A DNA stretch of 64,000 bases from Catenuloplanes atrovinosus (GTDB lineage: Bacteria > Actinomycetota > Actinomycetes > Mycobacteriales > Micromonosporaceae), in the NCBI RefSeq assembly GCF_031458235.1, contig NZ_JAVDYB010000001.1:1385001-1449000 (forward strand). Reading direction: 5' to 3'. The position numbers and the translations under genes were made by a program. The first letter of the stretch is position 1, and every line of letters begins with the position of its first letter. Below the pieces are notes generated by a model. That model did not search any database, had not been told where the DNA came from, and was given only the letters and a program-made list of their open reading frames with translations. This document shows, piece by piece, positions 50,896-58,430 of the stretch.

Positions 50896-51417
50896 ATGCC
50901 TGTGGTCGGACCCGATGTCTTCACCACCGTCCCGCTGATCTACGACAGTGACGATCGCGGTTTCGCCGGTCCTGCCGACATGGACGGACCGGTCGTCGGC
51001 ACCCTGCGCTTCCGGCTGCGCCCGGGCGGCGAGCTCGACCTCGAGTTCGCCCTCGAGTACGGGCATCCGAACATCCGCTACGACGTGGCGCTGACCGCCG
51101 GCGCGTCGCATGACCTCGGCTCGGGGTGGGTTCAGGTCGGCATTCTGACCACCGGCCCGGACGGCCGGGGGTCGGCGGCGATCAGCGTCCCGCCGGGAGT
51201 GCTGAGGCAGCCGCCGTTCGGCCCCGGCTCGCGCACCGACCACGTCGACATCATCGAGTTCGGCAAGCTCTTCACCGCCGGTGCGTTCGCGGCCGGCGCC
51301 GTCAACTACGTCGTCTGCCCCGGTGACGTGCGGCCGCGCGACGCCGCGATCGAGCACCGCGGCACGGGCGACCCCACCATCACCTCACGAGAGGAGACCG
51401 ACCATGCCTCCGACTGA
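50896..51417 (+). CDS. predicted all-beta hypothetical protein of the unknown operon
   Basis: 173 residues from ATG 50896. Strand-rich pattern (VGTLRFRLRPGGELDLEFAL, YDVALTAGASHDLG, WVQVGILTTGPDGRGSAAIS) followed by a Cys-containing tail. No signal peptide. It overlaps the next gene by 14 nt, suggesting strict co-translation. I recognise no family. Confidence 0.75.
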   Translation: MPVVGPDVFTTVPLIYDSDDRGFAGPADMDGPVVGTLRFRLRPGGELDLEFALEYGHPNIRYDVALTAGASHDLGSGWVQVGILTTGPDGRGSAAISVPPGVLRQPPFGPGSRTDHVDIIEFGKLFTAGAFAAGAVNYVVCPGDVRPRDAAIEHRGTGDPTITSREETDHASD

Positions 51418-53230
51418 CCTGACCACCCCGATCGCCGCGGAGAACCTGGCCCTCTTCGGCCCCGGCACCCCGGGCAAGGCCGCCCGGCTGAATTACGACG
51501 TACCGCTGCCCGGCGTCTACTCCTGGGACCGGATCTCGGAGATCGAGATGCCTGCCGAGTGGTTCACCGCGAGCGCCGCCGAGGCCGGCACCTCGCTGGT
51601 CGAGATGGGCGTGGTGAAGGGCAGCGAGGGCAGGCTGACCGCCGTCGACCGCGGCCTGCTGGCCAAGTATTTCCGGGCGATGATGCCGCCGGCGGCCCGG
51701 CCGTCGTTGCGGCTGGTCGCCGAGGTCGGCGGCGAGGTGGCCCCGCAGGTGCAGAAACCGCCGGGGAGGACCGCCGTCACGGCGACCGGCGATCTGCGGG
51801 GCATGCAGGAGCGGGCCCTCACGCTGAACGTGCCGGTCGACGTGGACATCGAACGGATCCGCGTCGACTCGTACATCGGCAAGCTGGCCGACAAGGAGGC
51901 CGCGCTGGACGCCGCGCAGAAGCGGACGATCGTCCTCCCGGCCCCGGGGATCGGCGCCAGTGTCCGGCCGATCGAGGCCGACCCGCTCGCGCCGGCCACG
52001 CCGCGGTTCGCGCTGGTGGAGACGTGGGAACTGCGGTCCTTCCTCGGCGACTACGGCCTGGGCCGGACGCTGCAGACCTTCTCGCTGCTGCCCGGTGAGC
52101 GGACCACGGTAACCACGCAGACGTGGCGGACCGACTCGGCGACCCGCGAGGACGCCACCTCGATCTTCGACTCGTCCGACTCGTCGGCGCAGACGCGGTT
52201 CACCTCGGCCCTGAGCAACGAGACCGGGGCCGCGTTCCAGGACCAGGGCGGCTGGGCGATGTCAGTGTCCACCTCTGCGGCGGCCGGCTTCAACGTCGGC
52301 GTCGTGCACGGCAAGTTCGACCTGCAGACCGGGTTCGCCGCCAACCACCAGGAAGCCAGCCAACGCTGGAGCAACCAGGTCGCCACGGCGACGGCCGAGC
52401 ACGCCGCCCAGGTCAACAACTCCCGGCGGCAGAGCGTCGAGTCGGTGGCGGCGGAGTCGTCCGCGGCCGGCTCGTCCACCACCACGGTGCGGGAGATCGC
52501 CAACACCAACCTGCGCCGGGTGCTCAACTTCGTCTTCCGCGAGCTCAACCAGACGTACGAGACGTACGTGGTGCTGCGCGACATCAAGGTGGCCTTCTTC
52601 AACGGGCGGCCCGGCTCCGCCGAGATCGTGCCGCTGGCCGACCTGGGCCGGTTGCTGCGCCGGCAGCTGCGTGACGACGCGCAACTGCGGGACCGGGTAG
52701 CCCGATGGATCTTGTCGGCCTGCGCGCAGCGGATCGACTACGCCACCGAGACCAAGACGACGCTGCAGGTCGGCACCAACCCGACCGGTGTCGAGTACGA
52801 CTGGAACCCGGCCACCGTCGACGCCCAGGGTGAGCTGGTGTTCCCCGGCGACGTGCTGCAGTCGACGGTCCGGTGGCGGTTCATGCCCGGCGTCCGGTCC
52901 AAGGCGCCGCACGCCGTCGACGGGGTGATCATGAGCCGGACCAGCATCGTCCTGCGCACCGACAACCTGGTCGTCGAGGCGCTGCTCGGGCAGGCGGACG
53001 CCCTGGACCCGTACGCGTCGGCGCTGCAGGCGATCGACCTGGCCGACCGGCAGTCGCAGATCAAGGCCCGGGACGTGGAGACCCGGCGGACCGTCGACGC
53101 GCTGGAACTGGTGGCCGCGCAGGCCGCCACCGAGCGGATCGCGGCTTGGCAGAAGCTGTTCCCGGACGAGCCGGAGATTCAGGTGGTCCCGGTCGCCTCG
53201 GTGGAGACCAACGGCAAGGTCGACCCCTGA
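51404..53230 (+). CDS. 608-residue hypothetical protein, possible pore- or assembly-type
   Basis: From ATG 51404 after GAGGAGACCGACC. Residues about 200-250 include the motif LGRTLQTFSLLPGERTTVTT. Residues about 240-370 are rich in Ser, Thr, Ala, Gln and Asn, with an alternating stretch (WAMSVSTSAAAGFNVGVVHG) such as forms beta-hairpins in pore-forming proteins, then a helical segment rich in Ala/Gln. Residues about 385-470 (RVLNFVFRELNQTYETYVVL) look globular, and the last 80 form a long helix. No transmembrane helices or signal peptide. Pore formation is only an inference from the pattern. Confidence 0.75.
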   Translation: MPPTDLTTPIAAENLALFGPGTPGKAARLNYDVPLPGVYSWDRISEIEMPAEWFTASAAEAGTSLVEMGVVKGSEGRLTAVDRGLLAKYFRAMMPPAARPSLRLVAEVGGEVAPQVQKPPGRTAVTATGDLRGMQERALTLNVPVDVDIERIRVDSYIGKLADKEAALDAAQKRTIVLPAPGIGASVRPIEADPLAPATPRFALVETWELRSFLGDYGLGRTLQTFSLLPGERTTVTTQTWRTDSATREDATSIFDSSDSSAQTRFTSALSNETGAAFQDQGGWAMSVSTSAAAGFNVGVVHGKFDLQTGFAANHQEASQRWSNQVATATAEHAAQVNNSRRQSVESVAAESSAAGSSTTTVREIANTNLRRVLNFVFRELNQTYETYVVLRDIKVAFFNGRPGSAEIVPLADLGRLLRRQLRDDAQLRDRVARWILSACAQRIDYATETKTTLQVGTNPTGVEYDWNPATVDAQGELVFPGDVLQSTVRWRFMPGVRSKAPHAVDGVIMSRTSIVLRTDNLVVEALLGQADALDPYASALQAIDLADRQSQIKARDVETRRTVDALELVAAQAATERIAAWQKLFPDEPEIQVVPVASVETNGKVDP

Positions 53231-53243
53231 CAGGAGGCCCGTC

Positions 53244-54137
53244 ATGGGTGCGGAGACAGCAGTCACCGCCACGCCCACCAGCGGTCCGTACCAGCGGGTC
53301 ATCGTCTTCGACGAGAGCGAGGCCGAGCCGATCGTGGCCGACGTCGTGGTCTTCGACGACGCTGAGGTCGCCCCGATCGTCGGCGGCATCCGGCCCAGCC
53401 CGTACGACGCGGTCGTCGCGTTCAGCGACGCCGAAGGGCTGACCATCGGGGCGGCCCCGGACGCGGCAGCACTCGCCCGCCAGATGGACCGGGCCACCTC
53501 CGACCCGGTGGTCGTGACCACCGGGCCGGAAGACCGGCCGGACTGGTGGCCAGGCGCCACCAACGGCATCTCGTTCGAGCTGCACGACGCCTGGCAGCTA
53601 CCGCCGCCGGACGGCGTCCGGGCCGAGTTGCCACTGCCCCAGACGCAGGTGCTGAGCTGGCTGCAGCATCACCGCTCGGAAATCCGCGGAGCCGCTCGCG
53701 AGTTCCGGGTCGACCCACGGGCGATCGCCGGTGCGATCGCCTGGGAGGCGCTGCAGAACGCGCGCACGGTGTCGCTGCGCTCGGTCGGCCCGGGCAAGGT
53801 GCACGTGGACGCCGACGTAGTGACACAGACCGAGCAGACAGGCCTGCTGCCCGTCCGGACGTCGGCGCAGCGGCGCGAGCTGCTGCGCCGCCCCGGCCAG
53901 GCGATCCGCTACATCGCCGCGATCATGTCGGCGAAGGCGGCGATCGCGGAGGCGTTCGGCTACTCGATGCGCGACCGCCCGGACCTGCTGACCAACGAGT
54001 ACGTGGCACGCAGCCTGACCGAGTGGACCGACCACCTGACCGAGCGCCCGGCCGGTGACCTGGTCGCCGCCGAGGACATGGCCTTGTGGACCCGGGCACA
54101 CCTGCGGTATCTCGAAAGAGGCGTCGGCACCCGATAG
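53244..54137 (+). CDS. hypothetical protein with lysozyme-like helix motif
   Basis: 297 residues from ATG 53244, AGGAGG upstream, 13 nt after the previous stop. The N-terminal 75 residues hold three imperfect repeats of the type VxVFDD/ESAExxPIV (RVIVFDESEAEPI, VVVFDDAEVAPI, VVAFSDAEGLTI). Residues about 145-215 have FRVDPRAIAGAIAWEALQN and SVGPGKVHVDAD, a layout resembling the lysozyme/transglycosylase fold with a possible catalytic Glu at 168. The C-terminus is helical. There is no secretion signal. Confidence 0.7.
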   Translation: MGAETAVTATPTSGPYQRVIVFDESEAEPIVADVVVFDDAEVAPIVGGIRPSPYDAVVAFSDAEGLTIGAAPDAAALARQMDRATSDPVVVTTGPEDRPDWWPGATNGISFELHDAWQLPPPDGVRAELPLPQTQVLSWLQHHRSEIRGAAREFRVDPRAIAGAIAWEALQNARTVSLRSVGPGKVHVDADVVTQTEQTGLLPVRTSAQRRELLRRPGQAIRYIAAIMSAKAAIAEAFGYSMRDRPDLLTNEYVARSLTEWTDHLTERPAGDLVAAEDMALWTRAHLRYLERGVGTR

Positions 54138-54164
54138 CCGCCGGACCGAGGCGGGGAGGACACC

Positions 54165-54869
54165 GTGACCAGGATCCGCGTGCTCGTGGTGGACGACGAG
54201 CCCTTGGTCCGCGCCGGCCTGGTGATGCTGCTCGACGCCGAGGAGAGCATCTCGGTGGTCGGCCAGGCCGGCGACGGCGCCGAGGCCGTCGACCTCGCCG
54301 TCCGGCTTCGCCCGGACGTGGTCGTCATGGACCTGCGCATGCCGGGCGTGGACGGCGTCGAGGCGACCCGGCGGCTGGTCTCGGACGAGTTCGCCGACCT
54401 GGTCGGCGGCACGGTGCCGGTACTGATGCTGACCACGTTCCACGACGACACCGCGGTCCACACCGCGCTGCGTGCGGGCGCGTCCGGTTTCGTGCTGAAG
54501 AGCGCCGCACCGTCCGACCTGGCCGCGGCGATCCGGGCGGTGGTGGCCGGTAACGCCTGGCTGGACCCGGTGGTGGCACGCAAGCTGCTGCGCGACTTCA
54601 CCGCGCACCCCGAGCTGGGCATGCCTACCCCGGCCGAACTGGGTCAGCTGACCCGGCGGGAGACCGAGGTGCTGACCCTGGTCGCACACGGCATGAACAA
54701 CGCGGCCGTCGCCGCGCACTTCGTGGTCAGCGAGGCCACGGTGCGCACTCACGTGAGCCGGATCCTGGTGAAGCTGGGGCTGCACGACCGGTCACAGGCG
54801 GTGGCCGCCGCGTACCAGACCGGCCTCGTCAAACCCGGTGACCGGCCCCCGCTCCGGGACAGGCGCTGA
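54165..54869 (+). CDS. NarL/FixJ-family response regulator
   Basis: 234 residues from GTG 54165. The receiver domain has acidic DDE at 10-12, phospho-acceptor Asp 56 in VVVMDLRMPG and Lys in VLKSA near 109. The C-terminal LuxR-type HTH is LTRRETEVLTLVAHGMNNAA...VRTHVSRILVKL. It lies 27 nt after the lysozyme-like gene, probably in the same operon, and converges with the kinase at 54873 (3-nt gap). Confidence 0.93.
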   Translation: MTRIRVLVVDDEPLVRAGLVMLLDAEESISVVGQAGDGAEAVDLAVRLRPDVVVMDLRMPGVDGVEATRRLVSDEFADLVGGTVPVLMLTTFHDDTAVHTALRAGASGFVLKSAAPSDLAAAIRAVVAGNAWLDPVVARKLLRDFTAHPELGMPTPAELGQLTRRETEVLTLVAHGMNNAAVAAHFVVSEATVRTHVSRILVKLGLHDRSQAVAAAYQTGLVKPGDRPPLRDRR

Positions 54870-54872
54870 CGG

Positions 54873-56048
54873 TCAGGCCGCCGGGGTGGGCAGCATGGCC
54901 ACCACCTCGAATCCGCCCTCGGCGGTGCGCCCGGCGATCAGGTCCCCGCCGGCGACCTCCACCCGCTCGCGCAGGCCGACCAGGCCGTGCCCGGTGCCGG
55001 CGTGCCCGTCCGGCGGCGCGGACCCCGGCCCGTTCCGCACCTGAATCCGCAGGTTGTGCGACCAGTCCAGGCGCACCGTGGTGTCGGCGCCCAAGCCCGC
55101 GTGCCGGCTGACGTTGGTCAGCGCCTCCTGGACCACCCGGAACGCGGTCAGCGCGATGCTGGGGTCGACCGGCCGGGGTTCGCCCCACGTCTCCAGCCGG
55201 ACCGGCAGGCCGGCGCGGCGCATGCCGGCCAGCAACTCCTCCAGCCGGTCGGCGTCCACCGGTTCGGTGACCGGGCCGGGCGTGGTCTCCTCCTCCGCCG
55301 GCTGGGTGCGGCGGAGTACGACCAGCATCCGTCGCAGCTCGTTCATCGCCTGCGCGCCCGCGTCCCGGACGTGCGCCAACGCCTCCTCCGCCCGGTCCGG
55401 GTCGCGGCGCAGCAGCCGGTGCGCGCCGCCGGCCTGCAGCACCATCACGGTGACCGCGTGCGAGATGATGTCGTGCAGTTCGCGGGCCACCCGCAGGCGT
55501 TCGGCGGCGACCGCCTCCCGGGCTGCGGCCAGCCGCTGCCTTTCAGCCAGCACCGCGCGCCGGCGACTGCGGTACGACCAGTGCCCGACTGCCCAGGCGG
55601 TGCCGTAGGCGATGCCGTAGACCAGCATGCCGGCCAGTAGGACGCCCACCTGGTCCGCGGGCGCGGCGGCGGTGACCTCCTGGGCGATGCCGCCGCCGAG
55701 CGGCACCACCACGAGCAGCAGAGCCGGTGTCGCGTAGCGGGACGGCAGCCGAGCGGACACCGTGAACAGCGCGACGACCAGCGGCATGATCGCCTGATAT
55801 CCCGGCACGAACAGGGCGCCGGTGGTGACCAGCCACACCAGGGCGTAGACCAGCGCCGGCGCCGCCCGGCGCCACACCAGCGGCAGGCAGCCGAGCGCGG
55901 CGTAACCGGCGATGACATGGGCTGGCGCGCCGATCGGGGCACGCCCGGCAAGCGTGACCGCGGCGTCCGAGAAGAGTGCGACGTCGACGAACCACACCGC
56001 CACCGCCAGCGCGATGTCGGCCGGATAACGGGCCGCGGTGCCCGGCAT
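54873..56048 (-). CDS. NarL-type (HisKA_3) sensor histidine kinase
   Basis: 391 residues from ATG 56048. About five to six membrane helices (residues 12-155) with short loops. HisKA_3 dimerisation with His 192 in ARELHDIISHAVTVMV. The HATPase domain has VVQEALTNVSRHAG and GHGLVGLRERVEVAGGDLI. No large outside domain, so it may sense membrane state. It converges with the response regulator, its likely partner, and is 2 nt behind the Trp/Cys-tailed protein. Confidence 0.92.
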   Translation of the reverse strand: MPGTAARYPADIALAVAVWFVDVALFSDAAVTLAGRAPIGAPAHVIAGYAALGCLPLVWRRAAPALVYALVWLVTTGALFVPGYQAIMPLVVALFTVSARLPSRYATPALLLVVVPLGGGIAQEVTAAAPADQVGVLLAGMLVYGIAYGTAWAVGHWSYRSRRRAVLAERQRLAAAREAVAAERLRVARELHDIISHAVTVMVLQAGGAHRLLRRDPDRAEEALAHVRDAGAQAMNELRRMLVVLRRTQPAEEETTPGPVTEPVDADRLEELLAGMRRAGLPVRLETWGEPRPVDPSIALTAFRVVQEALTNVSRHAGLGADTTVRLDWSHNLRIQVRNGPGSAPPDGHAGTGHGLVGLRERVEVAGGDLIAGRTAEGGFEVVAMLPTPAA

Positions 56049-56050
56049 GA

Positions 56051-56638
56051 TCAGTACGGCTCGTCCGGGACGCACAGGCAGATCAGCGGCCAGAGGCACG
56101 GCCACCCGCTGAACAACTCGTCGAGCGTCGGGGCGGTCAACTCCTGGTGCCGCGGCTCGCGCTGCCGGCGCTCCAGCACGCCGGCCTCGCTGAGCATGCC
56201 GACCGGCAGCTCGAACTGTTCCGGCCGGGCGATGCGCAGCTCCACGAACGCGGTACGGATGTCGCCGCCGGCGGCCAGCAGCGCCGCCCGCAGCCGTTCC
56301 GGCGGCACGTGGCCGACCTGCGCGCGGTAGCGGGAGTGACCGCCCAGCGTCAGGATCGCCGCCAGCGGGGCGTCGGCACCGACCCGCATCGGCACGATCT
56401 TGCGGGGGCCCAGCCGTTCGATCGGCGTCTCCAGGCGGGTGGGGAACGGGATGATCACAGCCTGCACGTCGGAGCCCGCGGTCCAGACCTCCGGCGGCGG
56501 CGCGGGCACCAGCACGGCGTCGGAGTCCATCAGCAGCCCGACCGCCCGGTGGCCGGTGGTCAGGTCGGACGCGCCGTGCGACTGGATCGATACACGCAGA
56601 TCGGTGGCGAGCGCGGTAACGGAGCACACGAGGCTCAT
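56051..56638 (-). CDS. hypothetical protein with Trp/Cys/Pro tail, coupled to the kinase
   Basis: 195 residues from ATG 56638 after GGAGAGG. The N-terminus GHRAVGLLMDSDAVLVPAPPPEVW recalls the first strands of trypsin-like proteases, but no Ser-His-Asp triad follows. The C-terminus ends LFSGWPCLWPLICLCVPDEPY, with three Cys and two Trp in the last 20 residues. The stop is two bases before the kinase ATG. A redox- or ligand-sensing partner of the kinase is conceivable. No family recognised. Confidence 0.7.
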   Translation of the reverse strand: MSLVCSVTALATDLRVSIQSHGASDLTTGHRAVGLLMDSDAVLVPAPPPEVWTAGSDVQAVIIPFPTRLETPIERLGPRKIVPMRVGADAPLAAILTLGGHSRYRAQVGHVPPERLRAALLAAGGDIRTAFVELRIARPEQFELPVGMLSEAGVLERRQREPRHQELTAPTLDELFSGWPCLWPLICLCVPDEPY

Positions 56639-57035
56639 CGTCCTCTCCGCCGCGCCAACGTCACCAGAGCGCGCTCCGTCGCATTGCCGATACGCGACCG
56701 TGGACTGCCCGCCGGTCCACGAGGCTCGTGACGGCAATCTCCAGCGCGATCTCGTCGGCACGAGGCGTAACCGGCGTCCGCGCTGGTCGCACAGAACGTG
56801 ACGGCTGCGCCGGCCACGGCGCACGACGGGCGGTGGTTGAGCGTGTTGCGGGAATGCGCCCGGTCGTTCAACGCGCGGGTACCGGCTCGGGTGCCCGGCG
56901 CGCTCGTTCAGCGGTCAGCACGTCCCGGCTGTGTTCGCGTGCCGGCAGGACAACGGTGTAGGTGACACCCATCGTCGGCGCGGGACCCTTATGAAATTGA
57001 TCCGTGAGAGGACCATTTCCTCAGCGGTATGGGAT
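56639..57035. other. intergenic region before the palindrome island
   Basis: About 400 nt without a supported gene. A 78-residue minus-strand frame ending in an ATGA overlap with the 56638 start is weak. Short inverted motifs (GTTGAGCG ... CGTTCAAC at about 56834-56872) are visible. Nothing else stands out. Confidence 0.4.
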
Positions 57036-57161
57036 TGATCGCTCACTGTGTGAGCCTCAGGCACCTTATTCGCGCCGAATAACGTGCCTGAGGCTCACAT
57101 AGCCACAGTGGACGATCGACTCCGCCGTCAATATGGCGAAATTTCGGGCGCGAAGCGCCCG
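57036..57161 (+). repeat. dispersed palindromic element, copy B
   Basis: A 24-bp inverted repeat (57049-57072 with 57076-57099, one mismatch) is extended by an outer CACTGTG / CACAGTG pair (57044-57050, 57104-57110). It is followed by a second hairpin in ATTTCGGGCGCGAAGCGCCC (57141-57160). Compared with copy A the stem has G-C turned to C-G at the same pair (TGTGAG-C/G-CTCAG), a compensatory change. Confidence 0.85.
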
Positions 57162-57263
57162 GGATTCGTGCTGTGGTCGACCGGGAAGGTGTGGTGGGCC
57201 GGGTCTGCGCTGGGGCGGCCCTTGCGGCACGCGGATGGCTGCGATCGGCCGGGACGACCGCGG

Positions 57264-57670
57264 CGGTTGGCTGGGCCAGCGCGGTCGGCCGGAACCGCGG
57301 CGGTTGGCTGGGCCGGCGCGGTCGGCCGGAACCGCGGCGGTTGGCTGGGCCGGCGCGGTCGGCCGGAACCGCGGCGGTTGGCTGGGCCGGCGCGGTCGGC
57401 CGGAACCGCGGCGGTTGGCTGGGCCGGCGCGGTCGGCCGGAACCGCGGCGGTTGGCTGGGCCGGCGCGGTCGGCCGGAACCGCGGCGGTTGGCTGGGCCG
57501 GCGCGGTCGGCCGGAACCGCGGCGGTTGGCTGGGCCGGCGCGGTCGGCCGGAACCGCGGCGGTTGGCTGGGCCGGCGCGGTCGGCCGGAACCGCGGCGGT
57601 TGGCTGGGCCGGCGCGGTCGGCCGGAACCGCGGCGGTTGGCTGGGCCGGCGCGGTCGGCCGGAACCGCGC
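57264..57670. repeat. 37-bp tandem array, 11 units
   Basis: Eleven almost identical units start every 37 bp from 57264 (57301, 57338 ... 57634), e.g. CGGTTGGCTGGGCCGGCGCG. The period is not divisible by three, so all frames rotate through the array; the long open frames on both strands are composition artefacts. Near identity suggests recent expansion. Confidence 0.9.
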
Positions 57671-57880
57671 GGTGGGCCGGGACCGCCGGGTGGGCCGGGA
57701 CTGCGCGGTGGGCTGGGACCGCCGGGTGGGCTGGGACCGCGCGGTGGGCTGGGACCGCCGGGTGGGCTGGGACCGCGCGGTGGGCCGGGACCGCCGAGTG
57801 GGCCGGGACTGCGCGGTGGGCTGGGACCGCGCGGTGGGCTGGAACCGCGGGGTGGGGCCGGGACCCGCGGGAGGGTGGGG
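57671..57880. repeat. 18-bp-type array following the 37-bp array
   Basis: Alternating GCGCGGTGGGCTGGGACC and GCCGGGTGGGCTGGGACC units with CC/TC variants, about eleven copies, degenerating after 57840. It is G-rich on the + strand. Confidence 0.8.
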
Positions 57881-57887
57881 ACCGACG

Positions 57888-57970
57888 GCGGGAATGGCAG
57901 GGAGGAGCGCCGGCGACGACCGGTGCCCGCGGGAGCATGCGGGCAGCGGCCACGCCGGGAGCGGGAAGAG
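57888..57970 (+). repeat. dispersed 80-bp repeat, copy 3
   Basis: 83 bp starting GCGGGAATGGCAGGGAGGAG and including CGACGACCGGTGCCCGCGGG, AGCATGCGGGCAGCGG and CACGCCGGGAGCGGGAAGAG. It ends 6 bp before the stop of the YCII gene. Confidence 0.85.
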
Positions 57971-57976
57971 AAGATC

Positions 57977-58315
57977 TTAAGAGCTGCCCGGGTGGAAGGC
58001 CCGCACCTCGACCGGCAGCGTGAGCGCCGTGGAGAGCCTGGTGGCCCAGTGCAGGGCCGCGTCCAGGTCCGGTACGTCCAGGATGGTGAGCCCGCCGACG
58101 TGTTCCTTGGCTTCCACGTAGGGGCCGTCGGTGATGAGGGAGTCGCGGACCACGGTGGCGGAGGCGGCGTCGGTGAGGCCGCCGGCGAAGACCCAGACGC
58201 CGGCGTCGCGCATGGCGGTGTTGACGATCTCGACGTCGCGCATGATGGGGTCGAGGACCTCGGGGCCGGGTGGGGGGCCGTCGGGCTGCTGGATGCTGAG
58301 CAGGTAGTGGGGCAT
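57977..58315 (-). CDS. YCII/DGPF-domain protein
   Basis: 112 residues from ATG 58315 with AGGAGGACGAC upstream. The YCII-related fold MPHYLLSIQQPDG...VWVFAGGLTDAASATVV...ITDGPYVEAKEHVGGL has DGPYVEAKE, the DGPF-like signature. These small proteins are the usual regulon of ECF42 sigma factors, possibly linked to stress or antibiotic tolerance. A TGTCGA-type promoter lies 33 bp upstream. Confidence 0.9.
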   Translation of the reverse strand: MPHYLLSIQQPDGPPPGPEVLDPIMRDVEIVNTAMRDAGVWVFAGGLTDAASATVVRDSLITDGPYVEAKEHVGGLTILDVPDLDAALHWATRLSTALTLPVEVRAFHPGSS

Positions 58316-58347
58316 GTCGTCCTCCTGGTAGTCGGTGTCACCACCTA

Positions 58348-58374
58348 TACGAACGAGCGGGGGCGGGATCGACA
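58348..58374 (-). promoter_or_regulatory. putative ECF42-type promoter of the YCII gene
   Basis: On the minus strand TGTCGA (58369-58374) and CGTA (58348-58351) are separated by 17 bp. As I recall, ECF42 targets carry TGTCGA at -35 and CG(A/T)C at -10. The -35 is exact and the -10 is off by one base. Confidence 0.6.
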
Positions 58375-58385
58375 TGCGGGGGAAG

Positions 58386-58416
58386 AAAAAAGGGGCCGCC
58401 GGAGATCGGCGGCCCC
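58386..58416 (-). terminator. intrinsic terminator of the DUF2752-RDD operon
   Basis: Read on the minus strand: GGGGCCGCCG, short loop, CGGCGGCCCC and then a run of T (complement of AAAAAA at 58386-58391). It is the most classical terminator in the window. Confidence 0.9.
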
Positions 58417-58430
58417 ACGCGCAGATCAGA

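Noticed and set aside
51404-53230. Phage tail or contractile injection structural gene
   Set aside because: I see no tail-tube, sheath, baseplate or ATPase neighbours, so this label is not supported from sequence alone.
56635-56871. 78-residue minus-strand frame overlapping the 56638 start by ATGA
   Set aside because: Arg/Ala-rich with no ribosome binding site or domain; the downstream ATG has its own GGAGAGG.
57264-57670. CRISPR array
   Set aside because: Units are directly adjacent with no unique spacers and no cas genes are present. The same holds for the 33- and 74-bp arrays.
57043-58344. Long open frames on both strands over the 37-bp array
   Set aside because: The 37-bp period rotates the frame each unit, so openness comes from lack of A/T. 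The right end is a shadow of the YCII gene.
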